NCBI RefSeq assembly: GCF_001598855.1
Contig: NZ_BCZS01000005.1
Span: 182,512-246,511, forward strand
Reading direction: 5' to 3'
DNA length: 64,000 bases
Source: Pluralibacter gergoviae ATCC 33028 = NBRC 105706
GTDB taxonomy: Bacteria; Pseudomonadota; Gammaproteobacteria; Enterobacterales; Enterobacteriaceae
This document shows, piece by piece, positions 48,883 through 60,065 of the stretch. Position 1 is the first letter of the stretch. Each line of letters starts with the position of its first letter. Position numbers and translations under genes: made by a program. The notes below the pieces were generated by a model. The model was not told the DNA's origin and made no database searches. It saw only the letters and a list, made by a program, of their open reading frames with translations.

Positions 48883-51800
48883 ATGGCTGAACCACGTTTC
48901 GTACACCTACGGGTGCACAGCGACTACTCCATGATTGACGGCCTGGCAAAGACCGGGCCGCTGGTGAAGAAGGCGGCCGCCCTCGGCATGCCGGCGCTGG
49001 CAATCACCGACTTTACCAACCTTTGCGGGCTGGTGAAGTTTTACGGCACCGGCCACGGAGCCGGCATTAAGCCCATCGTCGGCGCCGATTTCCACGTCCT
49101 GAGCGAGGTCTCCGGCGAGGAGATGACCCAGCTGACGGTGCTCGCCGCCAACAATACCGGTTATCAGAACCTGACGCTGCTCATCTCCCGCGCTTACCAG
49201 CGCGGGTACGGCGCCCTCGGGCCGTGGATTGACCGCGACTGGCTCATTGAGCATAAAGAGGGGCTGATCCTGCTCTCCGGCGGCCGGATGGGCGACGTCG
49301 GCAAGGCGCTGCTGCGCGGCAACATGGCGCAGGCCGATCAGTGCCTCGCATTCTACGAAGAGCACTTCCCGGACAGCTACTATCTGGAGCTGATCCGCAC
49401 CGGCCGCGCCGATGAGGAGAGCTACCTCCACGCCGCTGTGAAGCTTGCCGAGGAGCGCGGCCTGCCGGTGGTCGCTACCAACGACGTGCGCTTTCTCGAG
49501 GCCGGCGACTTTGACGCTCACGAAATTCGCGTCGCCATTCACGACGGCTTTACCCTCGACGATCCGAAACGTCCGCGCAACTACTCCGCCCAGCAGTACA
49601 TGCGCAGCGAAGAGGAGATGTGCGAGCTGTTCTCCGACATCCCGGAGGCGCTGGAGAACAGCGTGGAAATCGCCAAGCGCTGCAACGTTACCGTGCGCCT
49701 CGGCGAATACTTTCTGCCGCAGTTCCCCACCGGCGACATGACCACCGAAGACTTTCTGGTGGCGAAGTCGAAAGAGGGTCTCGAAGAGCGTCTCGAATTC
49801 CTGTTCCCGGACCCGGCGGTGCGGGCGGAAAAACGCCCCGAGTATGACGAACGTCTGGATACCGAACTGAAGGTCATCAACCAGATGGGCTTCCCCGGCT
49901 ACTTCCTGATCGTGATGGAGTTTATCCAGTGGTCGAAGGATAACGGCGTGCCGGTTGGTCCGGGACGCGGCTCCGGCGCCGGATCGCTGGTGGCCTATGC
50001 GCTGAAAATCACCGACCTCGACCCGCTGGAGTTTGACCTGCTGTTCGAACGCTTCCTCAACCCGGAGCGCGTGTCGATGCCCGACTTCGACGTTGACTTC
50101 TGCATGGAGAAGCGCGACCAGGTGATTGAGCACGTGGCGGACATGTACGGCCGCGACGCGGTATCGCAGATCATCACCTTCGGTACCATGGCGGCAAAAG
50201 CGGTGATCCGCGACGTGGGGCGCGTGCTCGGCCACCCCTACGGCTTCGTGGACCGCATCTCCAAGCTGGTGCCGCCCGATCCGGGCATGACGCTGGCGAA
50301 GGCCTTCGAGGCCGAACCGCAGCTGCCGGAAATCTATGAGGCGGACGAAGAGGTCAGGGCGCTGATCGACATGGCGCGCAAGCTCGAAGGCGTCACCCGT
50401 AACGCCGGCAAGCACGCTGGGGGCGTAGTTATCGCGCCGACCAAAATCACCGACTTTGCCCCGCTCTACTGCGACGAAGCGGGGATGCATCCGGTGACCC
50501 AGTTCGATAAGAACGACGTGGAGTACGCGGGGCTTGTGAAGTTCGACTTCCTCGGCCTGCGCACGCTCACCATCATCAACTGGGCGCTGGAGATGATCAA
50601 CAAGCGCCGGGAGAAGAACGGCGAGCCGCCGCTGGATATCGCCGCTATCCCCCTCGACGACAAGAAAAGCTTCGACATGCTGCAGCGCTCGGAAACCACC
50701 GCGGTCTTCCAGCTTGAATCCCGCGGCATGAAGGATCTGATCAAGCGCCTGCAGCCCGACTGCTTCGAAGATATGATTGCCCTGGTGGCCCTGTTCCGTC
50801 CGGGGCCGCTGCAGTCGGGGATGGTGGATAACTTTATCGACCGCAAACACGGCCGGGAAGAGATCTCCTATCCGGACGTGCAGTGGCAGCACGAGTGCCT
50901 CAAGCCGGTGCTGGAGCCGACCTACGGCATCATTCTGTATCAGGAACAGGTGATGCAGATTGCCCAGGAGCTTTCCGGCTATACCCTCGGCGGGGCAGAT
51001 ATGCTGCGCCGCGCGATGGGTAAGAAAAAGCCCGAAGAGATGGCCAAGCAGCGCGGCACCTTTGAGGAAGGGGCGAAGAAGAACGGCGTTGACGGCGAGC
51101 TGTCGATGAAGATCTTCGACCTGGTGGAGAAATTCGCCGGCTACGGCTTTAACAAATCCCACTCCGCCGCCTACGCGCTGGTCTCCTACCAGACCCTGTG
51201 GCTGAAGGCGCACTATCCCGCCGAATTTATGGCGGCAGTCATGACCGCCGATATGGACAACACCGAGAAGGTGGTGGGCCTGGTGGACGAGTGCTGGCGC
51301 ATGGGCTTAAAAATTCTGCCGCCGGACATTAACTCCGGGCTGTACCACTTCCACGTCAATGACGACGGTGAGATAGTCTACGGCATCGGCGCGATCAAAG
51401 GCGTCGGCGAAGGGCCTATCGAGGCGATTATCGAGGCGCGCAACAGCGGCGGCTATTTCCGCGAACTGTTCGACCTCTGCGCGCGCACCGACATCAAAAA
51501 GCTCAACAAGCGGGTGCTGGAAAAACTGATTATGTCCGGGGCCTTTGACCGCCTCGGGCCGCACCGCGCGGCGCTGATGAACTCGCTGCCGGACGCGCTG
51601 AAGGCCGCCGATCAGCACGCGAAGGCCGAAGCCATCGGCCAGGCCGACATGTTCGGCGTGCTGGCCGAAGAGCCGGAGCAGGTGGAGCAGTCCTACGCCA
51701 GCTGCCAGCCGTGGCCGGAGCAGATAGTGCTGGACGGCGAGCGCGAAACTCTCGGGCTGTACCTTACCGGGCACCCGATCAATCAGTATCTCAAAGAGAT

Positions 51801-52365
51801 CGAGCGTTACGTCGGCGGCGTAAGGCTTAAAGATATGCATCCGACCGATCGTGGTAAAGTCACCACGGCGGCGGGGCTTGTGCTTGCCGCGCGGGTTATG
51901 GTCACCAAGCGCGGTAATCGTATCGGCATCTGCACGCTGGATGACCGTTCCGGACGTCTGGAGGTGATGATGTTCTCCGACGCACTGGATAAATATCAGC
52001 ATTTGCTGGAGAAAGACCGCATCCTTATCGTCAGCGGACAGGTCAGCTTTGATGACTTCAGCGGAGGCCTTAAAATGATGGCCCGCGAAGTCATGGACAT
52101 TGACGAAGCCCGGGAAAAATACGCTCGCGGGCTTGCTATCTCGCTGACGGACAGGCAAATTGATGACCAGCTTTTAAACCGTCTCCGTCAGTCTCTGGAA
52201 CCCCACCGTTCGGGAACCATTCCAGTACATCTCTACTATCAGAGGGCGGATGCACGCGCGCGGCTGCGCTTTGGCGCAAGCTGGCGTGTTTCTCCGAGCG
52301 ATCGTCTGCTAAACGATTTGCGTGGCCTCATTGGGTCGGAGCAGGTGGAACTGGAGTTTGACTAA
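48883..52365 (+). CDS. dnaE: DNA polymerase III alpha subunit
   Basis: A 1160-residue replicative polymerase, equal in length to E. coli DnaE. An N-terminal PHP domain ([11 protein letters not shown]) is followed by the polymerase core with catalytic aspartates in MPDFDVDFC, the Asp555 region in [12 protein letters not shown], the fingers ([14 protein letters not shown]), the helix-hairpin-helix part, the clamp-binding site near residue 920 (QADMFG), an OB fold ([10 protein letters not shown]) and the tau-binding tail. ATG with moderate Shine-Dalgarno. It is co-oriented with lpxB-rnhB and accA. Confidence 0.99.
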   Translation: MAEPRFVHLRVHSDYSMIDGLAKTGPLVKKAAALGMPALAITDFTNLCGLVKFYGTGHGAGIKPIVGADFHVLSEVSGEEMTQLTVLAANNTGYQNLTLLISRAYQRGYGALGPWIDRDWLIEHKEGLILLSGGRMGDVGKALLRGNMAQADQCLAFYEEHFPDSYYLELIRTGRADEESYLHAAVKLAEERGLPVVATNDVRFLEAGDFDAHEIRVAIHDGFTLDDPKRPRNYSAQQYMRSEEEMCELFSDIPEALENSVEIAKRCNVTVRLGEYFLPQFPTGDMTTEDFLVAKSKEGLEERLEFLFPDPAVRAEKRPEYDERLDTELKVINQMGFPGYFLIVMEFIQWSKDNGVPVGPGRGSGAGSLVAYALKITDLDPLEFDLLFERFLNPERVSMPDFDVDFCMEKRDQVIEHVADMYGRDAVSQIITFGTMAAKAVIRDVGRVLGHPYGFVDRISKLVPPDPGMTLAKAFEAEPQLPEIYEADEEVRALIDMARKLEGVTRNAGKHAGGVVIAPTKITDFAPLYCDEAGMHPVTQFDKNDVEYAGLVKFDFLGLRTLTIINWALEMINKRREKNGEPPLDIAAIPLDDKKSFDMLQRSETTAVFQLESRGMKDLIKRLQPDCFEDMIALVALFRPGPLQSGMVDNFIDRKHGREEISYPDVQWQHECLKPVLEPTYGIILYQEQVMQIAQELSGYTLGGADMLRRAMGKKKPEEMAKQRGTFEEGAKKNGVDGELSMKIFDLVEKFAGYGFNKSHSAAYALVSYQTLWLKAHYPAEFMAAVMTADMDNTEKVVGLVDECWRMGLKILPPDINSGLYHFHVNDDGEIVYGIGAIKGVGEGPIEAIIEARNSGGYFRELFDLCARTDIKKLNKRVLEKLIMSGAFDRLGPHRAALMNSLPDALKAADQHAKAEAIGQADMFGVLAEEPEQVEQSYASCQPWPEQIVLDGERETLGLYLTGHPINQYLKEIERYVGGVRLKDMHPTDRGKVTTAAGLVLAARVMVTKRGNRIGICTLDDRSGRLEVMMFSDALDKYQHLLEKDRILIVSGQVSFDDFSGGLKMMAREVMDIDEAREKYARGLAISLTDRQIDDQLLNRLRQSLEPHRSGTIPVHLYYQRADARARLRFGASWRVSPSDRLLNDLRGLIGSEQVELEFD

Positions 52366-52377
52366 AACAGGAATACT

Positions 52378-53337
52378 ATGAGTCTGAATTTCCTTGATTT
52401 CGAACAGCCGATTGCTGAGCTGGAAGCGAAAATCGATTCTCTGACGTCCGTTGGCCGTCATGATGAAAAACTGGATATTAACATCGACGAAGAGGTGCAC
52501 CGCCTGCGCGAAAAGAGCGTAGAGCTGACCCGTAAAATCTTCGCCGATCTGGGTGCATGGCAGGTGGCGCAGCTGGCTCGCCATCCGCTGCGCCCCTATA
52601 CCCTGGATTATCTGCGTCTGGCCTTCGATGAATTCGACGAGCTGGCGGGCGACCGCGCTTACGCTAACGATAAAGCTATCGTTGGCGGCATCGCACGCCT
52701 CGACGGCCGTCCGGTGATGGTTATTGGTCACCAGAAGGGCCGCGAAACCAAAGAGAAAATTCGCCGCAACTTCGGGATGCCGGCCCCGGAAGGCTACCGC
52801 AAAGCGCTGCGCCTGATGGAGATGGCTGAACGCTTTAAGATGCCGATCATCACCTTTATCGACACCCCGGGGGCCTATCCAGGCGTGGGGGCGGAAGAGC
52901 GCGGCCAGTCTGAGGCTATTGCCCGCAACCTGCGCGAGATGTCCGGTCTGAAAGTGCCGGTTATCTGCACCGTCATCGGAGAAGGCGGCTCCGGCGGCGC
53001 GCTGGCGATCGGCGTGGGCGACAAAGTCAACATGCTGCAGTACAGCACTTATTCGGTTATCTCCCCGGAGGGCTGCGCCTCTATCCTGTGGAAGAGCGCC
53101 GACAAAGCGCCGCTGGCGGCAGAGGCAATGGGCATCATCGCTCCGCGCCTGAAGGAACTGAAGCTTATCGACACCGTGATCCCGGAGCCGCTGGGCGGCG
53201 CCCACCGCAATCCGGAAGCAATGGCGGCAAGCCTCAAGGCGCAGCTGCTGGCGGATCTTGACGATCTCGATGCGCTTGATACTGAACAGCTGCTTGACCG
53301 CCGCTATCAGCGCCTGATGAGCTACGGCTACGCGTAA
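52378..53337 (+). CDS. accA: Acetyl-CoA carboxylase carboxyltransferase subunit alpha
   Basis: A 319-residue subunit which with AccD (elsewhere) forms the carboxyltransferase that makes malonyl-CoA. Conserved [14 protein letters not shown] at the N-terminus, [28 protein letters not shown] and [15 protein letters not shown]. It starts 12 bp after dnaE and ends the long plus-strand run at a strong terminator. In E. coli K-12 ldcC comes next; it is absent here. Confidence 0.99.
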   Translation: MSLNFLDFEQPIAELEAKIDSLTSVGRHDEKLDINIDEEVHRLREKSVELTRKIFADLGAWQVAQLARHPLRPYTLDYLRLAFDEFDELAGDRAYANDKAIVGGIARLDGRPVMVIGHQKGRETKEKIRRNFGMPAPEGYRKALRLMEMAERFKMPIITFIDTPGAYPGVGAEERGQSEAIARNLREMSGLKVPVICTVIGEGGSGGALAIGVGDKVNMLQYSTYSVISPEGCASILWKSADKAPLAAEAMGIIAPRLKELKLIDTVIPEPLGGAHRNPEAMAASLKAQLLADLDDLDALDTEQLLDRRYQRLMSYGYA

Positions 53338-53372
53338 GCCGCAGGTTATTTGCAGGGCGCGCGCGCCGCAAG

Positions 53373-53397
53373 GGCCACACTCCGGTGTGGCCTTTTT
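53373..53397 (+). terminator. Rho-independent terminator of accA
   Basis: GGCCACAC (53373-53380) and GTGTGGCC (53385-53392) form a perfect 8-bp stem with loop TCCG, followed by TTTTT. Confidence 0.95.
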
Positions 53398-53435
53398 GCA
53401 TTATGATATTGACGTGATCCGAAACAGGAGAAGAG

Positions 53436-53825
53436 ATGCTTGTCATAAAACAGATCCACCATATCGCCATCATCGCCAGCGACTACGCCCGCAGTAAAGC
53501 ATTCTATTGCGACATTCTCGGCTTTACGCTGCAGGCGGAGGTTTACCGCGAAGCGCGCGACTCCTGGAAGGGCGATCTGGCCCTCAGCGGCCAGTACGTC
53601 ATTGAGCTCTTCTCCTTCCCGGCGCCGCCCGCGCGGCCCTCGCATCCGGAGGCCTGCGGATTGCGCCACCTGGCGTTTGCCGTGGAAGATATTGACGCGG
53701 CGGTAGCGCACCTGGAAATGCATGGCGTACAATGCGAAGCTATTCGAATCGATCCCTGTACCGACCGCCGCTTCACCTTTTTCAGCGATCCTGACGGTCT
53801 GCCGCTGGAGCTGTATCAGTCATAA
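53436..53825 (+). CDS. yaeR: YaeR, VOC-superfamily (glyoxalase-like) protein
   Basis: A 129-residue single-domain vicinal oxygen chelate protein with two beta-alpha-beta-beta-beta modules. The likely metal ligands are His in IHHIAI, Glu in IELFSFP, His in RHLAF and Glu in LELYQS. It resembles glyoxalase I or metallothiol transferases, but its substrate is unknown. It is 3 bp upstream of tilS, so the two are cotranscribed. The preceding accA terminator separates it from the envelope cluster. Confidence 0.93.
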   Translation: MLVIKQIHHIAIIASDYARSKAFYCDILGFTLQAEVYREARDSWKGDLALSGQYVIELFSFPAPPARPSHPEACGLRHLAFAVEDIDAAVAHLEMHGVQCEAIRIDPCTDRRFTFFSDPDGLPLELYQS

Positions 53826-53828
53826 GCC

Positions 53829-55127
53829 ATGAGCCTGAAATCCGTCATCGACGCGCTGCGCCCGTATCAAAAAATTCTTATCGCCTTTAGCGGCGGCCTC
53901 GACTCCAGCGTGCTGCTGCACCGGCTGGCGCAGTGGCGCGCGTCCGGGCAGGCGGTCAGCCTGCGGGCTATCCACGTTCACCACGGCCTCAGCGCTAACG
54001 CCGATGCCTGGGTAGCGCACTGCCAGCGGGTATGCGACGCGCTGGACGTGCCGCTTGAGGTGGCCAGAGTCCGGCTTGCTGATACCGGCCTCGGCGTTGA
54101 GGCCCACGCGCGGGCCGCGCGCTACGATGCGTTCCGCGCCGCGCTGCGGCCGGATGAGGTTCTGGTGACGGCCCAGCACCTCGACGATCAGTGCGAAACC
54201 CTGCTGCTGGCGCTCAAGCGCGGCAGCGGCCCGGCGGGACTGTCGGCGATGGCGGCGGATTCGCCGTTTGCCTCAACCCGGCTGCTGCGCCCGCTGCTGA
54301 ACGAGTCCCGGGCGTCGCTGCAGGCGTGGGCGGATGAGCACCGGCTGAGCTGGATCGAGGATGAGAGCAATCAGGACGATGCCTACGACCGCAATTTTCT
54401 GCGCCTGCGCATTATGCCGGCCCTGGCCGCCCGCTGGCCGCACATTGCGACAGCGGTTGCCCGCAGCGCGGCGCTGTGCGGCGAACAGGAGCAGCTGCTG
54501 GATGAACTGCTGGCAGAGCAGCTTGCGGCGCTGGTGGGCGAGGCGGGTCAGCTGGCTATCGCGCCGCTGCAGGCGATGAGCCCGCCGCGCCGCTCGGCCC
54601 TTCTGCGCCGCTGGCTGGCGCTGCACGGTGCGCCGATGCCCTCCCGGGAGCAGCTGGCTCGAATCTGGCAGGAGGTGGCCCTGGCCCGGGAGGACGCCGC
54701 GCCGCAGCTGCGCTCCGGCGACGGCGAGGTGCGGCGCTATCAGCAGCGGCTGTGGTGGATAAAGGCAACTGTGAGCCAGGCGGACGTCTGCCTGTCGTGG
54801 CCCGATATTACGCGGCCTCTGATGCTCGCCGACGGCGCGCTGCTGCTGCGCGCGGGGACGCTGCTGCGCCGGCCCGCCGCCGATGAGCCGGTGAGCGTGC
54901 GCTATCGGGCGGAGGGAAATATTCATCTCGTCGGCCGCCGGGGCGGCAGAAAGCTGAAGAAAATCTGGCAGGAGCTTGGCGTGGCGCCCTGGCTGCGCGA
55001 TACCACGCCGCTGCTGTTTTATGGTGAGACCTTGATTGCGGCGCCGGGATATTTCGTCACCGTGGCGGGGCAGTGCGCGGCGGGAGAAGCGGGACTGGAG
55101 CTTATCAGGGAAAGGAACGGGCAGTAG
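53829..55127 (+). CDS. tilS: tRNA(Ile)-lysidine synthase
   Basis: A 432-residue N-type ATP pyrophosphatase that adds lysine to cytidine 34 of the tRNA(Ile) with a CAU anticodon, switching its decoding from AUG to AUA. The PP-loop SGGLDSS at residues 18-24 and the conserved [23 protein letters not shown] and [14 protein letters not shown] motifs are present, followed by the TilS-specific C-terminal domain. A hairpin overlaps its stop codon (55118-55136). Confidence 0.97.
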   Translation: MSLKSVIDALRPYQKILIAFSGGLDSSVLLHRLAQWRASGQAVSLRAIHVHHGLSANADAWVAHCQRVCDALDVPLEVARVRLADTGLGVEAHARAARYDAFRAALRPDEVLVTAQHLDDQCETLLLALKRGSGPAGLSAMAADSPFASTRLLRPLLNESRASLQAWADEHRLSWIEDESNQDDAYDRNFLRLRIMPALAARWPHIATAVARSAALCGEQEQLLDELLAEQLAALVGEAGQLAIAPLQAMSPPRRSALLRRWLALHGAPMPSREQLARIWQEVALAREDAAPQLRSGDGEVRRYQQRLWWIKATVSQADVCLSWPDITRPLMLADGALLLRAGTLLRRPAADEPVSVRYRAEGNIHLVGRRGGRKLKKIWQELGVAPWLRDTTPLLFYGETLIAAPGYFVTVAGQCAAGEAGLELIRERNGQ

Positions 55128-55136
55128 CACTGCCCG
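55118..55136. terminator. Hairpin at the end of tilS
   Basis: CGGGCAGT (55118-55125) and ACTGCCCG (55129-55136) form a perfect 8-bp stem with a 3-nt loop that includes the tilS stop. tilS and rof converge here. No T-run is seen, so it may act weakly in either direction. Confidence 0.45.
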
Positions 55137-55145
55137 TCGCAGTGA

Positions 55146-55406
55146 TTATTCGGCGCTTACCACCACGGTACCGATTTTCGGATGGCTGAAGCTCTCAATA
55201 ATATCCAGCCGCAGTTCCCGGCTTGCGCCTTCGGACTCCACCACCAGATATTCGACGTTTTTACGTGAGACCAGATCGCTGGCTTTCGCCTTCAACTCTT
55301 CTCCGTCTTTCAGCTTCAGCGTCAGGACGAGATGATGCTGGCAGGCGAGTTCAAGATTGTCGTAGTCGTCACAGTTGATCGGTTGATAAGACTCATTCAT
55401 TGACAT
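55146..55406 (-). CDS. rof: Rof, inhibitor of Rho-dependent termination (YaeO family)
   Basis: An 86-residue Sm-like beta-barrel protein that binds the primary RNA-binding domain of Rho and inhibits termination. The N-terminus [19 protein letters not shown] and the acidic surface are conserved with E. coli Rof. It overlaps the 3' end of yaeP by 14 bp, so the pair is one minus-strand operon, as in E. coli. Confidence 0.94.
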   Translation of the reverse strand: MSMNESYQPINCDDYDNLELACQHHLVLTLKLKDGEELKAKASDLVSRKNVEYLVVESEGASRELRLDIIESFSHPKIGTVVVSAE

Positions 55407-55593
55407 AATCGCTCACCAGTAAGTTTGCCGCCGCAAAGGCCGCTTTTTCCCTGATTGATTCTGACGCCGAAGCGTCAGAGGCAACTTCATTCAACACCTT
55501 CAGCACACAGCCCAGCGCATCCGGGACGTATCCCAGGTCGCCGCTGGCTATCTCCGCATATCGCTTGCGTATTAACTCACAATATTTTTCCAC
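55393..55593 (-). CDS. yaeP: YaeP, conserved small protein (UPF0253)
   Basis: A 66-residue mostly helical soluble protein, the same size as E. coli YaeP, beginning [15 protein letters not shown]. No catalytic motif or established function. It is translated just before rof with a 14-bp overlap, which suggests a link to Rof or Rho, although this is inference. It is divergent from yaeQ across 197 bp. A good ribosome site (AGGAGG region, GGAGGACATGTGG) stands before the ATG. Confidence 0.88.
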   Translation of the reverse strand: MEKYCELIRKRYAEIASGDLGYVPDALGCVLKVLNEVASDASASESIREKAAFAAANLLVSDYVNE

Positions 55594-55758
55594 ATGTCCT
55601 CCTGTCAGTGACTGACCTCACAGTGGGATGCAAGTTTAAGCCTACGAAGTTCCACTCTGTTTAGCAAGGTGACTATATCACAGGCATAAAATGAATATCA
55701 GCAGGATGAAAAACTGTCCCCCCGCCAATTGCGAACAGCCTTTTGCCGCTGATTTCGG

Positions 55759-55764
55759 TACAAT
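55759..55764 (+). promoter_or_regulatory. -10 element upstream of yaeQ
   Basis: TACAAT at 55759-55764, 27 bp before the yaeQ ATG. No clear -35 at the right distance. It lies downstream of an earlier in-frame start at 55743, which supports the ATG at 55791 instead. Confidence 0.45.
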
Positions 55765-55790
55765 ATCCGCCATTTTTCAGGAGTGACCCC

Positions 55791-56336
55791 ATGGCGCTGA
55801 AAGCGACAATTTATAAAGCAGCGGTGAACGTTGCCGATCTCGACCGCAACCGGTTTCTCGACGCCAGCCTGACGCTGGCGAAGCACCCTTCGGAGACCGA
55901 AGAGCGGATGATGCTGCGCCTGCTGGCGTGGATAATGTACGCCGATGACCGGCTGCAGTTTACCCGCGGCCTCAGCGCGGACGATGAGCCGGAGCTGTGG
56001 CTGCTTAACGATCATCTGGGTATCGATCTGTGGATCGAACTGGGCCTGCCGGAAGAGCGGCGCATCAAGAAGGCCTGCTCCCGCTCGCAGCAGGTGGCGC
56101 TGTTTACCTACAACAGCCGGGCGGCGGAGATCTGGCGTCAGCAGAATCAGGCGGCGCTGGCCGGCTTTGCCAACCTGACTATCTGGTATCTGGACGATGC
56201 TCAGCTCAGCCAGCTGGCGGCCTTTGCCGCCCGCAATATGACCCTGCAGGCTACGCTTCAGGAGGGGACTCTCTGGCTGTCGGACGAGCAGAATAATCTG
56301 GAAATTGTTCCCACCTGCTGGCAGCCCGCGCCGTGA
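55791..56336 (+). CDS. yaeQ: YaeQ, PD-(D/E)xK-fold protein of unknown function
   Basis: A 181-residue soluble protein matching E. coli YaeQ along its length ([20 protein letters not shown]). The family has a nuclease-like PD-(D/E)xK fold; candidate residues lie in [11 protein letters not shown] and [17 protein letters not shown]. It was once linked to haemolysin regulation through RfaH suppression, which has not been confirmed. CAGGAG stands 7 nt before the ATG. Its TGA overlaps the arfB start (GTGA). Confidence 0.93.
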   Translation: MALKATIYKAAVNVADLDRNRFLDASLTLAKHPSETEERMMLRLLAWIMYADDRLQFTRGLSADDEPELWLLNDHLGIDLWIELGLPEERRIKKACSRSQQVALFTYNSRAAEIWRQQNQAALAGFANLTIWYLDDAQLSQLAAFAARNMTLQATLQEGTLWLSDEQNNLEIVPTCWQPAP

Positions 56337-56755
56337 TTGTTATCTCCGGACGGGTAGCGCTGGCGGACGATGAGGTCGAAATCACCGCTATCCGCGCGCA
56401 GGGCGCCGGTGGGCAGCACGTGAATAAGGCCTCGACGGCTATCCATTTGCGCTTTAACATCCGGGAGTCCAGCCTGCCGGACGCCTATAAAGAGCGGCTG
56501 CTGGCCGCCAGCCACCACCTGCTGACGGCCGACGGGATGATCATCATCAAGGCCCAGGAGCACCGCAGCCAGGAGATGAACCGCGAGGCGGCCATCGCCA
56601 GGCTGGTGACAACTATTCAGTCGCTGACCGCTGAACAAAAGCGGCGCCGGGCAACCAGACCTACGCGGGCCTCAAAAGAGCGCAGGCTGAACGCCAAATC
56701 GGGCAAATCGTCGATCAAAGCGCTGCGCGGAAAAGTTCGACATTCCGGTGAGTAG
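56333..56755 (+). CDS. arfB: ArfB (YaeJ), alternative ribosome-rescue peptidyl-tRNA hydrolase
   Basis: A 140-residue release-factor-like protein that rescues ribosomes stalled on non-stop mRNA. It has the GGQ motif at residues 26-28 ([11 protein letters not shown]) in an RF domain 3 core, and a basic C-terminal tail ([16 protein letters not shown]) that enters the empty mRNA channel. The start is GTG, overlapping the yaeQ stop by 4 bases, so translation is coupled. Same order as E. coli yaeQ-yaeJ-nlpE. Confidence 0.96.
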   Translation: MIVISGRVALADDEVEITAIRAQGAGGQHVNKASTAIHLRFNIRESSLPDAYKERLLAASHHLLTADGMIIIKAQEHRSQEMNREAAIARLVTTIQSLTAEQKRRRATRPTRASKERRLNAKSGKSSIKALRGKVRHSGE

Positions 56756-56786
56756 CTCACCGGCCAGGGAAGATAAGGATATAAAC

Positions 56787-57482
56787 GTGAAGAAACTATT
56801 ACTGGCTGCGGCCGCGCTCGGCATGCTCTGCGCGCTGCCGGGGTGTAATAACCGCAGCGACGAGCCGCTGCAAAAAGTGGGTCAGCAGGAAAAGCTGCAG
56901 CCGATGCCGCAAAGCTGGCGGGGCGTCGTGCCCTGCGCGGACTGTGAAGGTATTGAGACCTCGCTGTTCCTCAATCAGGACGGCACCTGGGTGATGAACG
57001 AGCACTATCTCAAGGGGGCTAAAAGCGCCACCTTCGGCTCCTGGGGACGCTGGGCGCGCACCGCCGAGAAGCTGGTCCTGACCGACGGCCGGGGCGAAAA
57101 ACGCTACTACCGGGTGAAGGGCGACAGGCTGGAGATGCTGGCGCGCGACGGTAGCCCGATCCCGTCTTCGAACCGCTATACGCTGGCGCCGGTGAAAGCC
57201 AGCCTGCCGACAACGCCGATGGCGATGCGCGGCATGTACATCTATTATGCCGACGTGGCGATCTTCACCGACTGCGCGACGGGCGTGCGCCTGCCGGTCG
57301 ATAATACGATTGCGCTGGAGGAGGGCTATGCCGCCGCCAGCCGCAGCAGCGCAAAGCCGGTGCTGCTGGTGATTAAAGGTCACCTGGCGCTTGAGCCGAA
57401 CCCCGACAGTGGGGCGATGGAAACGCTTCTCGTCCCGGACGGGCGCGGTGAGTTTCAGGCCGGAAAAGCGTGCGCTGATTAA
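56787..57482 (+). CDS. nlpE: NlpE (CutF), outer-membrane lipoprotein that activates Cpx
   Basis: A 231-residue lipoprotein. When misrouted, or on surface contact, it activates the CpxA sensor. Signal peptide of 19 residues and a lipobox LPGC with the lipidated Cys20. The N-terminal domain has the Cys50-x-x-Cys53 pair (PCADCEG) and the second domain has another cysteine pair (TDCATG...KACAD). The start is GTG at 56787 with AAGGAT upstream; an earlier in-frame start lies inside arfB. The distance from arfB is 31 bp. A bidirectional terminator follows. Confidence 0.96.
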   Translation: MKKLLLAAAALGMLCALPGCNNRSDEPLQKVGQQEKLQPMPQSWRGVVPCADCEGIETSLFLNQDGTWVMNEHYLKGAKSATFGSWGRWARTAEKLVLTDGRGEKRYYRVKGDRLEMLARDGSPIPSSNRYTLAPVKASLPTTPMAMRGMYIYYADVAIFTDCATGVRLPVDNTIALEEGYAAASRSSAKPVLLVIKGHLALEPNPDSGAMETLLVPDGRGEFQAGKACAD

Positions 57483-57496
57483 GCCTGCGCAGAAAC

Positions 57497-57524
57497 AAAA
57501 AAGCCCCTCGCGGGGCTTTTTTTA
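57497..57524. terminator. Bidirectional terminator between nlpE and proS
   Basis: AAAAAAGCCCC and GGGGCTTTTTTT flank loop TCGC; A-run on one side and T-run on the other, so it can stop transcription of both convergent genes. Confidence 0.95.
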
Positions 57525-57527
57525 TGT

Positions 57528-59246
57528 TCAGCCTTTAATGGCCTTCACCAGGTAGTCGAGGATCTCGCCGGTTTTGATCAGCTGCTTGTCGCCGCTGCGG
57601 CGGTATTTGTACTCGATATCGTCATTGTCGAGGTTGCGGTCGCCGATGACCACGGTGTGCGGAATACCGATAAGCTCCATATCGGCAAACATCACGCCCG
57701 GACGCTCTTTGCGGTCGTCCATCAGCACTTCGATACCCTGCGCGCGCAGCTCGCCGTACAGCTTCTCGGCCAGCTCCTGCACGCGGTAGGATTTGTGCAT
57801 GTTCATCGGCAGGATAGCGACCTGGAACGGGGCAATGTTGTCCGGCCACAGAATGCCGCGATCGTCGTGGTTCTGCTCGATAGCCGCCGCCACCACGCGG
57901 GTCACGCCGATACCGTAGCAGCCCATGGTCAGGATCTGGTTGCGCCCGTCTTCGCCCTGCACCGATGCCTTCATCGCTTCAGAGTACTTGGTGCCGAGCT
58001 GGAAGATGTGTCCCACTTCGATACCGCGCTTGATCAGCAGGGTGCCTTTGCCGTCCGGGCTCGGGTCGCCGACCACCACGTTGCGGATATCGGCCACTTC
58101 CGGGGTGGCGACGTCGCGATCCCAGTTGATGCCGAAGTAGTGTTTGTTGTCGATATTGGCCCCGGCGCCGAAGTCGCTCATGGCGGCAACGCTGCGGTCA
58201 ATCACGACCGGTACCGGCATGTTCACCGGGCCCAGAGAGCCGGGACCGGCGTTAACCACGGCGCGGATCTCCTCTTCGGTGGCGAAGGTCAGCGGGCTGG
58301 CGACCTGCGGCAGCTTCTCGGCTTTAATTTCATTCAGTTCGTGATCGCCGCGCACCAGCAGGGCAACTAGCGGATATTCACGGCCTTCGGCGGCTTTCAC
58401 CAGCAGGGTTTTGACCGTTTTTTCAATCGGCAGATTGTGCTGCTCAACCAGCTGGGCGATGGTTTTGGCGTTCGGGGTATCGACCAGGGTCATCTCCTGA
58501 GTCGCGGCGGCGCGCGGCGCGGCAGGCGCAACGGCTTCGGCCATCTCGATGTTGGCGGCGTAGTCGGACTCGCTGGAGAAGATTACGTCATCCTCACCGC
58601 TGGAGGCCAGCACCTGGAACTCGTGGGAGGCGCTGCCGCCGATGGAGCCGGTATCGGCCTGCACGGCGCGGAAGTCGAGGCCCATGCGGCTGAAGATTTT
58701 GCTGTAGGCCGCGTACATCTTGTCGTAGGTTTCCTGCAGCGATTCCTGCGAGGTGTGGAAGGAGTAGGCGTCCTTCATGATGAACTCGCGGGAGCGCATC
58801 ACGCCAAAGCGCGGGCGCACTTCGTCGCGGAATTTGGTCTGGATCTGGAAGAAGTTCAGCGGCAGCTGCTTGTAGGAGCTCAGCTCGTTGCGGATCAGAT
58901 CGGTGATCACTTCTTCGTGGGTCGGACCGAGGACAAACGGACGCTCGCCGCGATCGACAAAGCGCAGCAGCTCAGGGCCGTACTGCTCCCAGCGGCCGCT
59001 CTCCTGCCACAGGTCAGCAGGCTGCACCACCGGCATCGACACCTCGATGGCACCGGCGTTTTCCATCTCTTCACGCACGATGTTCTCGACTTTTTTCAGG
59101 ACGCGCAGGCCGGTCGGCAGCCAGGTGTATAACCCGGAGGCCAGCTTGCGGATCATCCCGGCGCGCAGCATCAGCTGGTGGCTGATCACTTCGGCGTCGG
59201 CAGGTGTCTCCTTGAGCGTGGAGAGCATGTATTGGCTAGTACGCAT
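57528..59246 (-). CDS. proS: Prolyl-tRNA synthetase
   Basis: A 572-residue class II aminoacyl-tRNA synthetase, equal in length to E. coli ProS. Motif 2 region [24 protein letters not shown], an inserted YbaK-like editing domain (about residues 230-390) that clears Ala-tRNA(Pro), motif 3 [17 protein letters not shown] and a C-terminal anticodon-binding domain. It is alone on the minus strand, 111 bp from trmO. Confidence 0.99.
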   Translation of the reverse strand: MRTSQYMLSTLKETPADAEVISHQLMLRAGMIRKLASGLYTWLPTGLRVLKKVENIVREEMENAGAIEVSMPVVQPADLWQESGRWEQYGPELLRFVDRGERPFVLGPTHEEVITDLIRNELSSYKQLPLNFFQIQTKFRDEVRPRFGVMRSREFIMKDAYSFHTSQESLQETYDKMYAAYSKIFSRMGLDFRAVQADTGSIGGSASHEFQVLASSGEDDVIFSSESDYAANIEMAEAVAPAAPRAAATQEMTLVDTPNAKTIAQLVEQHNLPIEKTVKTLLVKAAEGREYPLVALLVRGDHELNEIKAEKLPQVASPLTFATEEEIRAVVNAGPGSLGPVNMPVPVVIDRSVAAMSDFGAGANIDNKHYFGINWDRDVATPEVADIRNVVVGDPSPDGKGTLLIKRGIEVGHIFQLGTKYSEAMKASVQGEDGRNQILTMGCYGIGVTRVVAAAIEQNHDDRGILWPDNIAPFQVAILPMNMHKSYRVQELAEKLYGELRAQGIEVLMDDRKERPGVMFADMELIGIPHTVVIGDRNLDNDDIEYKYRRSGDKQLIKTGEILDYLVKAIKG

Positions 59247-59357
59247 GATATTACGGTTCCATTTGAACGGTCGGTGCAGGCGGAACGTCCGCCTGAGTCA
59301 AAAAAAGTGGTTTAGTTTATCAGCCTGGCAGGGTTGTCAAAAGAGAGGAGCAGAAAA

Positions 59358-60065
59358 TTAGCGCGGCTCGAGGGCGAAGACCTCAAAGCCCGCCTCAGTA
59401 ACCCGCCAGCGGACGTTGAAATCGTGCAGCCATACCGCATAAGTTTTGCCGCTCTCTTCCCCTTTACGATAGGCCGGGCGCGGATCCTGCGCCAGCACCT
59501 CAATAATAAAATCGCCGAGGTGAGGATAGCGTTTCTCAAGCGCCGGCAGCCGCTGCGCAACCTCCGGGCTGAAGCTCACCGCCATCTCCGCCTGCGGGGC
59601 CTGCTGGGCATAGCTGGCTGCGGCTTCCGGCAGGGCTTCGGCAAAAGGCAGGTAGGGTTTGATATCCACCACCGGCGTGCCGTCAACCAGATCGAGGCTG
59701 CCGAGCTGGAGAATCACCTTGTCGCCCCGGCAGCGGATCGCCTGCAGTTCGACCAGCGACATGCCGACGGGGTTTGGCCGGAAGGTCGAGCGGGTGGCGA
59801 AGACGCCCATGCGCGCATTGCCGCCGAGGCGGGGAGGGCGCACGGTAGGCCGCCAGCCGCCTTCCATGGTCTGATGGAAGACAAACAGGATCCACAGATG
59901 GCTGAACGACTCCAGGCCGCGCACGGCGTCGGCCTGGTTATAGGGAGGTAGCAGGTGAAGCTCGCCGCTGGCGTGCTTCACCAGGCCCGGCTGGCGCGGT
60001 ACGGCAAACTTCTCTTTATAAGGGGAGCGAATAACGCCTATCTGTTCGAAAGAGAAGGCGCTCAT
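59358..60065 (-). CDS. trmO: TrmO, tRNA (adenine37-N6)-methyltransferase
   Basis: A 235-residue SAM-dependent enzyme (also called TsaA or YaeB) that methylates t6A37 to m6t6A in tRNA(Thr). It has an unusual single-sheet beta-barrel fold. Conserved GVIRSPYKEKFAVPRQPGL, FVFHQ, RPPRLGG, GVFATRSTFRPNPVGMS and LDLVDGTPVVDIKPY are present. It overlaps the rcsF stop by 4 bases (ATGA), so rcsF-trmO is one unit. Confidence 0.96.
   Translation of the reverse strand: MSAFSFEQIGVIRSPYKEKFAVPRQPGLVKHASGELHLLPPYNQADAVRGLESFSHLWILFVFHQTMEGGWRPTVRPPRLGGNARMGVFATRSTFRPNPVGMSLVELQAIRCRGDKVILQLGSLDLVDGTPVVDIKPYLPFAEALPEAAASYAQQAPQAEMAVSFSPEVAQRLPALEKRYPHLGDFIIEVLAQDPRPAYRKGEESGKTYAVWLHDFNVRWRVTEAGFEVFALEPR

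Noticed and set aside
48907..51213. A 768-codon minus-strand open frame opposite dnaE
   Set aside because: Shadow of a long GC-rich gene; no domain, and dnaE is certain.
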